64,000 bases of DNA, taken from assembly GCF_023101205.1 (NCBI RefSeq), contig NZ_CP078078.1, forward strand, positions 1,798,001-1,862,000, read 5' to 3'. Each line of letters starts with the position of its first letter. Within the stretch, counting starts at the first letter, position 1. Under the pieces are notes generated by a model, which saw only the letters and a list, made by a program, of their open reading frames with translations, was not told the origin of the DNA and did no database searches. The position numbers were made by a program, and so were the translations under genes. Below, piece after piece: positions 52,882 to 62,769 of the stretch. The stretch is from Microbacterium aurugineum (GTDB taxonomy: Bacteria; Actinomycetota; Actinomycetes; Actinomycetales; Microbacteriaceae).

Positions 52882-55376
52882 CCCTCGGCGGACGCGTCCT
52901 GTGCGGCGCGTACCCGGAGGTCGCGTTGCAGGTGATCCCGCTGCTCGACGACCAGGCGACGAAGTGCGGCCGGGGCGGCCTCGTTGTCCGAAAGCCAGGC
53001 GTCGACGGGGCCGAGGGTGTCGCCCGCAGGGAAGAACCCGAGGACCAGCCTTCGAGCGATCTCGATGCTGCGTCCGCTCCATGCCGCACCGATACGGCGG
53101 AAATACTCCTCATCGAAGCTCGCGATGAGGTCTCGGCGTCCCCCGGCGCGGAAGCCGTCGATCTCGGCATCCAAGTGGTCGTTGCTGAGCGATTCGTCAT
53201 TCCACGCCGACTCCCACGCGCCGCGTCGCACGGCGGTTTCCGGGCGCGAGGCACGTGCGCGCCGCGCCGCCGTGCGCCCACTCCCCGTGTCGTCGCGTTC
53301 CTCCTCGGCCGCGATGTCTGCGAGGTCGGCATGCCCCGTCGCGACGAGTGCCGTGAGGAGCTGCCAGCGCAGGTCAGGATCGACGACGAGACCCTCGGGC
53401 ACGTCCCCGTCGAGCAGTGCGCGCACCCGTTCGCTGTGCACATCGTCGAACGCGGAGGCCGTCGCCAGAGCCCGCGCCCACGAGAGCTGCGCGTCGCTCC
53501 CGACGTCCGCGGCCTGAAGCGCATTCCACACGGAGTCGGTCCAGGTGCGCTGCTCGTCGTCGCGCCGGGCGGGTGCGACGAAGTGCCGGATCGTGTGGAC
53601 CGCATTGGCGAGGACGCCGGACAGGAGTCCGCTGTTCGACTCCGCCGGAGCATGCGTGCGCACGATCGCGAGGTAGCGCGTCGCGCTGAGCTCGCCGTCG
53701 CGGGTGGCGTTCCACAGCGACGACCACACCAGGGCGCGGGCCAGCGGGTCTTCGATCGACGAGAGGGACTCCTCGACGGTGCGCAGGGAGGCCTCGTCCA
53801 GTCGCGCCTTCGCATAGGTGAGATCGTCGTCGTTGAGCAGCACCAGATCGGCGTCATCGAGCTCCACCTCGGTCCGTTCACCGAGCAGATCGAGTTCCTG
53901 CTGGTCCTTCCGGACGATGCGACCATCTTCGCGCCCGTAGAGCCCGATGCGGAGCCGGTGCGGGCGGGGATCCGTCTGCACGAGGAAACGGCGCTCGTCG
54001 TCGTCGCTCTCCAGCCGGATCGTCGACACGCCGGAGGTCTGCAGCCATGACGCTGACCAGTCGCTCATGTCACGTCCGGACACGGCACTGAGTTGCACGA
54101 GGAAGTCGTCCAGAGTCGTGTTCCCGAACGCGTTCGCCGCGAAGTAGCGACGGGCGCCCTCGAAGAACGCCTCGTCCCCGACGAACGCGACGAGCTGCTT
54201 CAGCACCGCAGCACCCTTGGCATAGGTGATGCCGTCGAAGTTGAGTTTCGCGGCTTCGAGATCGGTGATGTCCGCCACGATCGGGTGCGTCGTCGGCAAC
54301 TGATCCTGCTGGTAGGCCCAGGCCTTGCGACTCGCGGCGAACTTGACCCACGCGTCGTGGAAACGCGTCGCGACGGCGGACGCGTGTGCGCCCATGTAGT
54401 CGGCGAAGGACTCCTTGAGCCACAGATCGTCCCACCAGGTCATGGTCACGAGGTCGCCGAACCACATGTGGGCCATCTCGTGGAGGATCGTGTTGGCACG
54501 CGCGGCTCGCTGCGCCTCGGTGGCTGCCCCTCGGGACAGGTATGCCTCGGTGAAGGTCACGAGCCCCGGGTTCTCCATCGCTCCGAGGTTGTACTCGGGG
54601 ACGAAGATCTGGTCGTACTTGCCCCAGGGATACGGGTAGGCGAACGCATCCGCGAAGAAGTCCAGTCCCTGCCGGGTCACCTCGAGGATCTCCTCGGATT
54701 CCAGATACGGGGCCAGGGAGCGGCGGGCGAAGACTCCGAGGGCGACCTGTTCCTCGCCGCGCTTCCACTCGCCGTCCACCCGGGTGTAGGGGCCGGCGGC
54801 GACCGAGGTGATGTAGCTCGAGATCGGGAGAGTCGGGGCGAACTCGACGCGCTGCACGCCGACGCCGAGGTCCGTGTGCGTCGGTGACTGGTTCGAGAGC
54901 ACCTCCCACCCGGACGGCGCGTCGACCACGAAGGTGTAGGACGCCTTCATATCCGGCTGCTCGAAGCACGCCATGACCCGGCGCGAGTCGGCGGGCTCGT
55001 ATTGCGTGTACAGATACGTCTGGTCGTCGGCGGGATCGTGGAAACGGTGCAGTCCTTCGCCCGAACGGCTGTAGGCGCCGACCGCTTCGACCCGGACGAC
55101 GTTGGACGGGCCGAGCCCGACGAGGGAGATCCGTGCGCCGTCATAGACGACCTCCTGCTCGACACCGTTCAGGACGACGCGGGTGACGGCCTCACCGATG
55201 AAGTCGAGCCAGGTCGCTTCGGTGGACGCGTCGAATTCGAGCGTCGTCACCGTCGGGAACCCGGTGCGAGCCCGCTCGGGGGCGCCGGTCAGGTCGAGCT
55301 CGACGCGAATGCGGTGCACGGTGACCGCTGCGGATCGCGCTGCGGTCTCCTCGCGGGTGAGGTTGGCTGTATCCAT
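52878..55376 (-). CDS. pepN: Aminopeptidase N (M1 family)
   Basis: Zinc aminopeptidase, 832 aa. The exopeptidase motif GAMENPG is at about 265-271. The zinc site HEMAHMWFGDLVTMTWWDDLWLKE gives HExxH at 299-303 and the third ligand Glu322. The C-terminal ERAP1-like helical domain runs from about residue 510 (VLLNDDDLTYAKARLDEAS). It trims peptides to amino acids in the cytoplasm. It lies 12 nt after the topoisomerase IB gene. Confidence 0.96.
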   Translation of the reverse strand: MDTANLTREETAARSAAVTVHRIRVELDLTGAPERARTGFPTVTTLEFDASTEATWLDFIGEAVTRVVLNGVEQEVVYDGARISLVGLGPSNVVRVEAVGAYSRSGEGLHRFHDPADDQTYLYTQYEPADSRRVMACFEQPDMKASYTFVVDAPSGWEVLSNQSPTHTDLGVGVQRVEFAPTLPISSYITSVAAGPYTRVDGEWKRGEEQVALGVFARRSLAPYLESEEILEVTRQGLDFFADAFAYPYPWGKYDQIFVPEYNLGAMENPGLVTFTEAYLSRGAATEAQRAARANTILHEMAHMWFGDLVTMTWWDDLWLKESFADYMGAHASAVATRFHDAWVKFAASRKAWAYQQDQLPTTHPIVADITDLEAAKLNFDGITYAKGAAVLKQLVAFVGDEAFFEGARRYFAANAFGNTTLDDFLVQLSAVSGRDMSDWSASWLQTSGVSTIRLESDDDERRFLVQTDPRPHRLRIGLYGREDGRIVRKDQQELDLLGERTEVELDDADLVLLNDDDLTYAKARLDEASLRTVEESLSSIEDPLARALVWSSLWNATRDGELSATRYLAIVRTHAPAESNSGLLSGVLANAVHTIRHFVAPARRDDEQRTWTDSVWNALQAADVGSDAQLSWARALATASAFDDVHSERVRALLDGDVPEGLVVDPDLRWQLLTALVATGHADLADIAAEEERDDTGSGRTAARRARASRPETAVRRGAWESAWNDESLSNDHLDAEIDGFRAGGRRDLIASFDEEYFRRIGAAWSGRSIEIARRLVLGFFPAGDTLGPVDAWLSDNEAAPAALRRLVVEQRDHLQRDLRVRAAQDASAEG

Positions 55377-55388
55377 GTATCCATCCTG

Positions 55389-56387
55389 TCATCCGGATCG
55401 CCGCGTCCTCTTCCGCGACGTCGCCGGTCCGCCCAGCAGTCGGCGGATGGCCGTCTCGGGCGACACGGAGATGTCGAGGGTGCGCCCCCGCGCATACTGC
55501 GTGAACACTCTCGGATCGATGTAGCTGCCGCGTGCGACGGCGGTGGTGTTGCCGAGTGCGGTCGCCGCGGCCTGCACTGCGAGCCGCTCGGCCTGCTTGC
55601 GCTCGCTGCGACGATCGAGTTCGCCGATCCGGGCCAGGGCGTCGGCGGCGATGATCGTCCCGTGCAGAGTCCGGAAGTCCTTCGCCGAGAAGGAGGAGCC
55701 GGTGACCTCGCGCAGATACGCGTTCACTTCGGCCGGGCTGATGCGCACACGGCGGCGGCCGCGCCGATAGGCCAGCAGGAAGGCTCCGGACTTCCCCGCG
55801 GCGAAATCGGTCAGGGCGTCCGCGAGCGCCTCATCGGTGATCTCTATCGATGCCGTGCGCCCGCTCTTGGCGGGGAACGACAACGCCACCTCGCTCCCGG
55901 CCACGCGCACGTCACGACGTCGCAGGGTCGTGAGACCACGGCTGCCGTGACGCACCAGGTACCGCTCCGAGCCGATCCGGAGTGCCGCATCGTCGAGCAG
56001 GCGGAAGGCGATCGCCAGCGCGCGCTCCTTCGTCTGTCCATCCTCGCGGAGAGCCCGTGTCACGCGTGCTCTGGCACCGGGAAGCGCAGCGGCGAGTTCG
56101 AGAGCGCGGACGAACTTCTTGCGGTCGCGGCTGACGCGCCACAGCGGGTGGTAGAGGTACTGTTTGCGGCCCGCCTCGTCGACCCCGACCGCTTGGATGT
56201 GCGCCAACGGATCCGCAGCGATCCAGACGTCGCGCCAGGCCGGCGGAATCACCAGATCGTCGATGCGTTGCCGATCAGCTTCCGGGGCGGTCTCTCCCCC
56301 GGGACCCGCATACCGGAACCCCGATCCGGATCGCCGCCTGCGGAACCCGGGGTCCTCCCCCGGAACCACCCGGTTCAGTCTCGCCAT
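55389..56387 (-). CDS. Type IB DNA topoisomerase (poxvirus-like)
   Basis: A 332-aa monomeric enzyme relaxing supercoils through a 3'-phosphotyrosine. The nucleophile is Tyr289 in GSYIDPRVF. The catalytic Arg/Lys/His set is likely in ALRIGSERYLVRHGSRGLTTLRRRDV and SSFSAKDFRTLHGT. The N-terminal DNA clamp holds VIPPAWRDVWIAADPLAHIQAVGVDEAGRKQYLYHP. It sits between pepN (12 nt) and, 90 nt upstream, a small membrane-protein gene that directly follows jetC. Confidence 0.94.
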   Translation of the reverse strand: MARLNRVVPGEDPGFRRRRSGSGFRYAGPGGETAPEADRQRIDDLVIPPAWRDVWIAADPLAHIQAVGVDEAGRKQYLYHPLWRVSRDRKKFVRALELAAALPGARARVTRALREDGQTKERALAIAFRLLDDAALRIGSERYLVRHGSRGLTTLRRRDVRVAGSEVALSFPAKSGRTASIEITDEALADALTDFAAGKSGAFLLAYRRGRRRVRISPAEVNAYLREVTGSSFSAKDFRTLHGTIIAADALARIGELDRRSERKQAERLAVQAAATALGNTTAVARGSYIDPRVFTQYARGRTLDISVSPETAIRRLLGGPATSRKRTRRSG

Positions 56388-56477
56388 CCGCTCTCCCTCC
56401 TCGACCCTCTCGCCTCAGACGAGGATGCCGCCTCGTCACGGCCGGCGATAGGGAGTGGCGTCGCGGCCCCGTGCGTG

Positions 56478-56972
56478 CTAATCGTCGTCGGAGGGAGGTG
56501 CGGCGAACGCACGACGCATGTGGTCGCTCGTCAGGAAGTCGGCGATACCGATCATGATGAGGCTGAAGATGATCTGCTCGGAGACCATCCACAGCGGATA
56601 CAGGCCGGGGATGGCGGCCATCACGAGCGTGATGATCGGGAAGATCTGCGCGAACAGGCGCAGGCGCTGATACGCCCAGCGCCACCCTCGCCGGGCTCGC
56701 CACGCGAAGTAGAACAGCGTGACGGTCATCGCGAGGACCACGAGCGTCCGCATCCACACCGCGAATGAAACGGGCTCTCCGTCGACCGCGAGCACCAGCG
56801 CCACCACGACCGCCCCGACACCGATCACGAGCTCGACGACGAGAAGCCAGAGGATCCACGCGAAGGCGCGCACCGTCCGGGGATGGGTGCGGTCGGCCTC
56901 GCTGATGGCGACGCCGGCGTGGCGGCCGCCCGCGATCCGATCGAGACGGAGGAAGAGGGGTTCCAAAGCCAT
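56478..56972 (-). CDS. Four-helix membrane protein following jetC
   Basis: A 164-aa protein of no family I know. Four hydrophobic segments are clear at about residues 38-62 (AWILWLLVVELVIGVGAVVVALVLAV), 70-90, 106-124 and 125-145. There is a charged N-terminus and an acidic end (PPSDDD). The ATG 56972 is 9 nt after the jetC stop on the same strand, so it is probably translated from the jet transcript, in the position where jetD would be expected. Confidence 0.75.
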   Translation of the reverse strand: MALEPLFLRLDRIAGGRHAGVAISEADRTHPRTVRAFAWILWLLVVELVIGVGAVVVALVLAVDGEPVSFAVWMRTLVVLAMTVTLFYFAWRARRGWRWAYQRLRLFAQIFPIITLVMAAIPGLYPLWMVSEQIIFSLIMIGIADFLTSDHMRRAFAAPPSDDD

Positions 56973-56981
56973 GTCTGGAGC

Positions 56982-59900
56982 CTAGGCGTTCCGATTCTCG
57001 GTGTCCTCCGGCAGGCCCACCTTCGCCTTCGCCCACGACCGCCCGTGCGTGTCCTTGAGGATGTCGTACTCGACATCGACGTGAGGCTCGATCGCGCTGT
57101 ACTTGTCGTTCGGGGCGCCGATCACCAGCTGGAAGCCGAGACCTCTCCACGCACCGATCGCGCGCTTCGTGAAATGCGCATCGGCCTTGATCAGAGCCTC
57201 GTCCATGAAGACCGGGGCGTAGCGCGGTCGAGCCGCGCCCGCGTCTCCGAGCTGGTACCGAAGAGCGGCGCCGACGATGAACGCGACGAGCTCCTGCGAC
57301 TCCCCTCCGGACTTCTCGCCGATGTGGTCGTAGAGCGCGACATGCGAACGCGTGGCGGCGTCCACTCTCTCCGCACTCACCCGCACATGGTTCCTCACGT
57401 CGATCAGCTCCGCGAAATCGGGGGCCGTGCGACGCATGCGTGCGATCAGCCGGCTCATCTTGCGGTAGACGGTCTCACGCTCCGCATCCGTCGACGCCGC
57501 ATCGATGAGTCCGCGGACCTCACGGAGCTCCCTGCGGAACCGCTTGCGCGCCTCCGTCTGGTTCTCCCGCGGGGTGATCTGCAGCCGATGGTCATCGTCG
57601 TAGAACGGGAGCTCCTCCATGATCCTGTTGATGGGATCGATCCGATCCTTGATCTCTCGGAGGGAGCGGCTGAGCGTCGAGTCGAGGCTCGTCAGATCGT
57701 TTCCGGACAGCTTGAGGAGACTGTCGCGCCACTCGGTTTCGAGCTCATGCAGCCCGTTGGTCTGGAGCGCTTCGAGGATGCTCTCGAACTCGCCGACCGA
57801 GGCATCCGGATCGGGGAGGATCGTCAGACTGTCCCAGCGTTCGAGGAACCCGGTCATGAGTCGACGCATGCTCTCCCGCTGCTGCTCGTGAGCGTCGGCG
57901 GCTTCGCGGCGCTCCTCGAGGAGGCGCTGCGCGGCGGTCCGGAGCGCTGTGTCGAGATGCGACAGTCTCTGAGCCGCCGTCGGTGTGTCCCCGGTCTCCG
58001 CATGCAGGAATCGCCCGTCGAGGAAGGCCGCGTGCCCCTCCTCCAAGACGGTCCCCGACGACGCTGCCGCATCGATCACGGTCTGGCAGGTGTCGACGTC
58101 ATCGGTCACCTGCCCCCACCGCTCCTGCGTCTGGGCGAGCTCATTGCCCAGACGCGCCTCGTCGTCGCGGAGGCGACCCGCACGGGCCCTCAACTCCTCG
58201 GCCTGGCTCTTCAGCTGCGCGATCTCGGGGCTGGCCGTCGTCACCTCGGCTTCGACCGCGAGCCAGCGCTCCTTCTCCGCTTCCACGGCGGCGACATCGA
58301 TCTGCTCCCAGGTGAGGTCCTCGATCTTCGCGAGCGCGGTGGACGTCGTCTCGATCCGGTCGAGCGCGGCCTCGGCCTCCTGCGCCGCCGCGGCGGCGTC
58401 CTCGTATCGCTCGGCAAGTCGGTGGAGTTGCTCGTCGAGTTCCCGCAACCGGCGTTCGTTGGTGAAGCCGAGCACATTGGCACGGCCCTGACCGCCGTGA
58501 CCGCCGCGGCTTCCCTGAGATACCTGACCGCTGATCGTGAGCGCCTTCTGGTGTTCGCTCAGCTGCGAGGGGGAATCCACGCAGACGTACCCGTAACGCT
58601 CCTGCAGTCTCTGCTGCAACCAGCCGGTGAAGGGCGATGGCAGGTAGTCGAGCCGGGCGGGAAGCGACTTCGGATCGGCAGGGCGCATCTCGGGCAGTCC
58701 GACGTGCACGCCTTCGTAGTTCAGGCGCTCGGGAGTGCGGACCGCGTTGATGGCGGAGCGGAACGTCGCCAAGTGCTCGGCATCGATCAGCAGCGTCCGG
58801 GCGAAACCGCCGAGAGCGAGGTTGAAAGCCTCACGCCAGGGCTCGAACTCGGTCCGCAGCTCGATGAGCTCCGCTACGAAGGGGAGCTCCGACGGGGAGA
58901 GACCCACCGCCTCGGCGAGCAGCGCCCGCGACTCGTCGAGACGCGCCGGGATGCTGCCCCGCACACGGCTCGTCCGCTCGCGTTCCTCCCGAACACCGCG
59001 CATCTCCGTCTCCGCGGCTCTCCGAGTCGTCTCCGCGTCGGCGAACGCAGCCCGTGCCCCGCGGCTGTCGGACTTCGCCGACGCACCGCGAGCCTGGGAG
59101 ACGAACGCGTCGAACTGCGCCGCGGTTTCGACCTCTGCGCCGAACTCGCGGACGATGGCGTCGAACTTCGCCCGTTCCCGACGGACGTCCTCGAGCCGGC
59201 GTTCCGCGACGCGGAGCTCGCGCTGCGCGGTCTCGAGGCGATCGCCGCCGGACTGACGGAGGACATCGAGGAGTCCTTCGCGCTCGAGGTCGGCCGCGTC
59301 GACGAGCGCACGCTTCTCGCGGACGGCGAGGCTCAGGGCACGCGCACGGTCGCCCAGTTCGACCTCCACCTCGCGGAGCAGATCCAGACGTCGCTGCGCA
59401 TTCCACAGAGCGGCGAGCGAGGACGGATCCGTGAAGACCCCGACCTCGTCGATCACCCTGACGCGCTCGGCAGCCGCGGCGATCCGCTCCTTGATCGCCC
59501 GGATCGGTTCGAGAGCGCTCACCTGCTGCTTGGCGGTCAGCATCCGGGTGCGCGTGCTCTCGAGCTCGTCGAAGTGCGCGACGACGGCGTCTGCGGTGGC
59601 CATGGTCTCGGGCTCTTCCAGGACGAGCTTCTTGTAGAGATCGTCGACCGTCGTGATCTGCTGTCCTGCCTGGATGCGCGCCAGCAGGCTGATGGCCTTC
59701 GAGCCGGAGCCCGCGGCACCGATCCCGAGCACGGCCTGCAGCCGCGCCGAGAACTCACGGTCGGTGGCGAGCGTCTCCAGCCCGGTCCCACGCACCGCCG
59801 AATCGGACAGGCGCTGCGCGGCCGCCTGCTCCAGCAGTCCCAGGTCGAAGGCGCCGCCGACCGTCGCCCGCACCCGGGTCGTGTCTTCCAGCGTGCGCGC

Positions 59901-60353
59901 GTCCGCCGGGATGTACCACGCACGCACCGCGGTGAACCGTGATCCGTCGTGATCCAGCCACGTCGTGGCGATCGCGCTCCAGGTGTCCTCACCGTCACCA
60001 CGCAGCACGCGCAGTTTGGTGCCGTCCTCGGTTCGGGACTCGTCGATCTTCCCCCGCCCGTAGGAGAGGATGTTCCGCTGCTCCTCGCCCCGGGGGCGCC
60101 CGGTCACGCCACCGTTGGACGCGCCGTTGAACGGTGTCGTATGCGGCATCATGAGCGCGATGTACGCGTCCATCAGCGTGGACTTCCCCGACCCCGAACC
60201 GCCGCAGAGCAGGGTCGCATCCGGGGAGAAACGCACGCGGTGAGGGCCGCCGTCATAGCCGCCCCAGTTGATCAGCTGCAGCTCCTCCGCCACCCACTGC
60301 TGCCCTCGGGACCCCGAGGGGATGAGTCCGAACAGCGTGTCGACCATCGTCAT
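56982..60353 (-). CDS. jetC: Wadjet SMC-like ATPase JetC
   Basis: A 1123-aa SMC/Rad50-like ATPase of the JetC (MksF/EptC) group. Walker [11 protein letters not shown] is at about 50-59, after [25 protein letters not shown]. Long coiled coils flank the mid-region (about 490-650, [23 protein letters not shown]). The signature [14 protein letters not shown] is near 1012 and Walker B is [12 protein letters not shown] near 1048. With JetA and JetB it should form a DNA-loop-extruding complex that detects small circular DNA. Its ATG overlaps the jetB stop. Confidence 0.9.
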   Translation of the reverse strand: MTMVDTLFGLIPSGSRGQQWVAEELQLINWGGYDGGPHRVRFSPDATLLCGGSGSGKSTLMDAYIALMMPHTTPFNGASNGGVTGRPRGEEQRNILSYGRGKIDESRTEDGTKLRVLRGDGEDTWSAIATTWLDHDGSRFTAVRAWYIPADARTLEDTTRVRATVGGAFDLGLLEQAAAQRLSDSAVRGTGLETLATDREFSARLQAVLGIGAAGSGSKAISLLARIQAGQQITTVDDLYKKLVLEEPETMATADAVVAHFDELESTRTRMLTAKQQVSALEPIRAIKERIAAAAERVRVIDEVGVFTDPSSLAALWNAQRRLDLLREVEVELGDRARALSLAVREKRALVDAADLEREGLLDVLRQSGGDRLETAQRELRVAERRLEDVRRERAKFDAIVREFGAEVETAAQFDAFVSQARGASAKSDSRGARAAFADAETTRRAAETEMRGVREERERTSRVRGSIPARLDESRALLAEAVGLSPSELPFVAELIELRTEFEPWREAFNLALGGFARTLLIDAEHLATFRSAINAVRTPERLNYEGVHVGLPEMRPADPKSLPARLDYLPSPFTGWLQQRLQERYGYVCVDSPSQLSEHQKALTISGQVSQGSRGGHGGQGRANVLGFTNERRLRELDEQLHRLAERYEDAAAAAQEAEAALDRIETTSTALAKIEDLTWEQIDVAAVEAEKERWLAVEAEVTTASPEIAQLKSQAEELRARAGRLRDDEARLGNELAQTQERWGQVTDDVDTCQTVIDAAASSGTVLEEGHAAFLDGRFLHAETGDTPTAAQRLSHLDTALRTAAQRLLEERREAADAHEQQRESMRRLMTGFLERWDSLTILPDPDASVGEFESILEALQTNGLHELETEWRDSLLKLSGNDLTSLDSTLSRSLREIKDRIDPINRIMEELPFYDDDHRLQITPRENQTEARKRFRRELREVRGLIDAASTDAERETVYRKMSRLIARMRRTAPDFAELIDVRNHVRVSAERVDAATRSHVALYDHIGEKSGGESQELVAFIVGAALRYQLGDAGAARPRYAPVFMDEALIKADAHFTKRAIGAWRGLGFQLVIGAPNDKYSAIEPHVDVEYDILKDTHGRSWAKAKVGLPEDTENRNA

Positions 60354-61012
60354 CGTTGCACCACTTCCTGCGACCGCAGCCAATCCCGGAGCTCCTTGAG
60401 CGTCTCCGCGCTCAGCACCACTTCGACGAGCGCCGTGATCCGATAGCGACCACTCGTCTCCTCCTGGATGATCCCCTCACGGTCGAGACGGTCCATCGCG
60501 TTGCGAATCGCCTTCTGCTGTCGGGCGGTCCCTCCGTCGACATCCGTGAAGTAGCTCAGCACCGTCTGCTCGAGATCTTCGATGTCGATGCGGACGGAGG
60601 CCTCACCGGCAGCGGACTCCCGCTGATAGACGGTGCGCAGGTGCACGAGCACCAGGGTCTCCGCACGTGTGTACGGCGCATCCTTGAGGAGAACGGGCAT
60701 GTCGATCTCGTCGGAGCGGAGCTGCTGCTTGTACGCGAATCCCCGGCCGTGGTCGATGACCAGGCGCAGGTACAGGTCGTTCAAGCGCGACTCGATCACC
60801 TGCTGATGGTCCAGCAGCAGGGTCCACTCCCGACGGTTGCGCTCCGCAGCGATGAACCGGCGCTGCAGGATGTGCACCAGCACACGTCGGATCTCCGGAT
60901 CGAGCGTTCCCCGATCACCGGCGAAGTGCTCCTCGATGTCGTCTTCCATCGGAACCGGCGCGATGAACGGCTCATCGAGCGGCGCCTCGGTCGCGAGGCT
61001 CTGTTCAGGCAT
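60350..61012 (-). CDS. jetB: Wadjet subunit JetB (DUF4194, MksE-like)
   Basis: A 220-aa winged-helix kleisin-associated (KITE-like) subunit. DUF4194 marks: [46 protein letters not shown] and the C-terminal winged helix [39 protein letters not shown] 61012 is preferred, with GGAAG six nt upstream; another ATG at 61018 abuts the ribosome site. It overlaps jetA by 8 nt and jetC by 4 nt, a tightly coupled operon. Confidence 0.88.
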   Translation of the reverse strand: MPEQSLATEAPLDEPFIAPVPMEDDIEEHFAGDRGTLDPEIRRVLVHILQRRFIAAERNRREWTLLLDHQQVIESRLNDLYLRLVIDHGRGFAYKQQLRSDEIDMPVLLKDAPYTRAETLVLVHLRTVYQRESAAGEASVRIDIEDLEQTVLSYFTDVDGGTARQQKAIRNAMDRLDREGIIQEETSGRYRITALVEVVLSAETLKELRDWLRSQEVVQR

Positions 61013-62468
61013 GTGCATCTTCCTTCGGGTTGCGCGCCGTGACGGCACCGAACGCGAAACGTCGTGTCGAGCCGTCCGGACGCAGGGCTTCGACCACCGA
61101 CACCTCGTCGCTCTCGGTCATGCCGTTGCGGTGTGCGATCTCGAGCAGACCGAGAAGGTCGACGGGGCGGCGCGTGTCGTCCGCGGCTGTCGTGAACGCG
61201 GCGGCGAGGTCGAACTCCTCGCCGAGGGCGGAGACGTGTTCTTCGAGTTCGGTGTATCTCGGGCCTCCCCAGGCGCGACTGTCGACGTCGAGGAACTCGA
61301 CGTCGTCGGCGTCCGTGAGGGGAGCGGGGGCGGCGGGAGGGCGAATGCTGCTCACCGTTTGCCGGAGGTGTCCGAGGTCGACGAGCGGGAGGCTGCGCAC
61401 CGGCGCTGCGCTCGCGCCCGTGCCGTCCCAGACATGGAGGGCGGCGATCACATCGCGGAGCAGGTCGTCGATCTGACGGTCCCGCAGCGGATCGTGCGTC
61501 TTCACCTGCCCGGTAATGACGTGCGATGCGCGGCGCTGCGCGGCCAAGACCTCCTCGACGCCGAGTTCGACCCGGCGTCCGATGGCATCGAGATCGGCGC
61601 GCTGGTTGCTGTCGAGCTTGCGTGCGAACGGCTGCCGGAGCAGGCCGTGGAGTTGCTCGGACAGCGCGTCGATGCGCTCCGGGTCACCGATCAACCGCAG
61701 CGCCCCGGCGAACGCGCGCCCTTCGGGGGTGGAGTTCATGACGTCCTGCGCGCGCTGCAGATACTCACGGAGGACCTCGCCCGTCGGACGCTCGTCGCGA
61801 CGCAGATGGGCGACGACATCGCGCTGCATGAGCTTCAGGGATTCGGCGACGCGCGTGAAGTCCGCCGGGAGCTCGCGAGCCAGATGCAGCACGTTCTCCG
61901 CCTCTTCGAAGAGCTCCTCATCATCGAGGGGATCCGCCTTGCCGGATTCCTCGATCCGGGCGATCTCCGCGTCGAGTGCCGTCCGCTCCTCGCGAAGGCG
62001 CGTGAGTCGTCGCTCCGGATCGGCCTCCGCACTGTCCGCCAAGTGCTCCACGGCCTCGAGGAGCGTGCGCACGCGGGAGTTCGAGACGCGTGTGCGTCCA
62101 CCGCCCGTCCGGCCCGCGATCTCCAGCGCCTCCACCGCTTGCGCGGAGAGCCGATACACCTCGACGTCGTCATCGATCTGCTGGACCAGCCAGCCCAGGC
62201 GCACCCAGTTCCTCGAGACATCGCGTCCGGTCCCCGCCGGTGTCCGTCGCTCATCGTCATCGTCGTCCGCGCCCCTCAGCTCCTCGAGGATCTCGGAGAG
62301 CTCGGCATGGGCATCCGCGATCGGGATCGACGGCCGGTCAGCCGTGAACAGCAGAGAAAGCGAGGCGACGACGAAGGGAGCGTACCGACCGTGGAGCAGA
62401 TCGAGGGTCGGAGTGCGGAAGGCGGTGACAGCGCGGGAGTATGCCGATTCCGCTCGTGTTCCTGTCAC
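61005..62468 (-). CDS. jetA: Wadjet subunit JetA (DUF3375, MksB-kleisin-like)
   Basis: A 487-aa DUF3375 protein, the kleisin of type I Wadjet. The N-terminus [23 protein letters not shown] is family-typical. A helical middle segment (about 140-330, including [20 protein letters not shown]) and the C-terminal winged helix around [11 protein letters not shown] follow. The start is GTG 62468 without a clear Shine-Dalgarno; TAATGT just upstream could be a -10 element for a near-leaderless message. It is the first gene of the jetABC set and is preceded by a strong terminator. Confidence 0.88.
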   Translation of the reverse strand: MTGTRAESAYSRAVTAFRTPTLDLLHGRYAPFVVASLSLLFTADRPSIPIADAHAELSEILEELRGADDDDDERRTPAGTGRDVSRNWVRLGWLVQQIDDDVEVYRLSAQAVEALEIAGRTGGGRTRVSNSRVRTLLEAVEHLADSAEADPERRLTRLREERTALDAEIARIEESGKADPLDDEELFEEAENVLHLARELPADFTRVAESLKLMQRDVVAHLRRDERPTGEVLREYLQRAQDVMNSTPEGRAFAGALRLIGDPERIDALSEQLHGLLRQPFARKLDSNQRADLDAIGRRVELGVEEVLAAQRRASHVITGQVKTHDPLRDRQIDDLLRDVIAALHVWDGTGASAAPVRSLPLVDLGHLRQTVSSIRPPAAPAPLTDADDVEFLDVDSRAWGGPRYTELEEHVSALGEEFDLAAAFTTAADDTRRPVDLLGLLEIAHRNGMTESDEVSVVEALRPDGSTRRFAFGAVTARNPKEDAHA

Positions 62469-62566
62469 ACATTCACATTAGTCGCGACGTCGGTCTTCCT
62501 CGGACGCGACGCGGGAGGATGCCGCGCGACGACCGGCCAGCTGAGCACAACCGCCCGAACACGAAG

Positions 62567-62590
62567 AAACCCCCGTCTGAGCGGGGGTTT
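62567..62590 (-). terminator. Terminator after tRNA-Gln, before jetA
   Basis: A perfect 9-bp stem AAACCCCCG/CGGGGGTTT with a 6-nt loop is followed on the minus strand by CTTCGTG. It ends tRNA-Gln transcription and insulates jetA. Confidence 0.85.
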
Positions 62591-62598
62591 TGATCTTG

Positions 62599-62670
62599 CT
62601 GGGGTACCTGGACTCGAACCAAGAATAACGGAACCAGAAACCGTCGTGTTGCCAATTACACCATACCCCA
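62599..62670 (-). tRNA. tRNA-Gln (anticodon CTG)
   Basis: A 72-nt cloverleaf on the minus strand. The acceptor TGGGGTA pairs with TACCCCA, the D-arm is GTGT/ACAC, and the anticodon loop TTCTGGT gives CTG. The T-arm is TGGTTCGAGTCCA. CCA is not encoded. The T-T pair at the base of the anticodon stem is, from memory, normal for actinobacterial tRNA-Gln. Confidence 0.95.
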
Positions 62671-62769
62671 AGGGCGAAACCAGGGCCTCGCACCGAGAAT
62701 CAAGCCTACCCGAGCGGCGGCGGAACACCAAAACCGGTGCCCTATGCCGCCGCCCGGGCGCGTCGCGGT

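Noticed and set aside
56883..59942. A 1019-aa open frame on the plus strand opposite jetC
   Set aside because: Antisense shadow of a long high-GC gene. It has no recognisable motif and no ribosome-binding site, while the jetC frame has complete ATPase motifs.
62599..62670. tRNA-Gln as an integration site for the jet cluster
   Set aside because: I found no second copy of the tRNA 3' end near the other boundary of the jet genes and no integrase.
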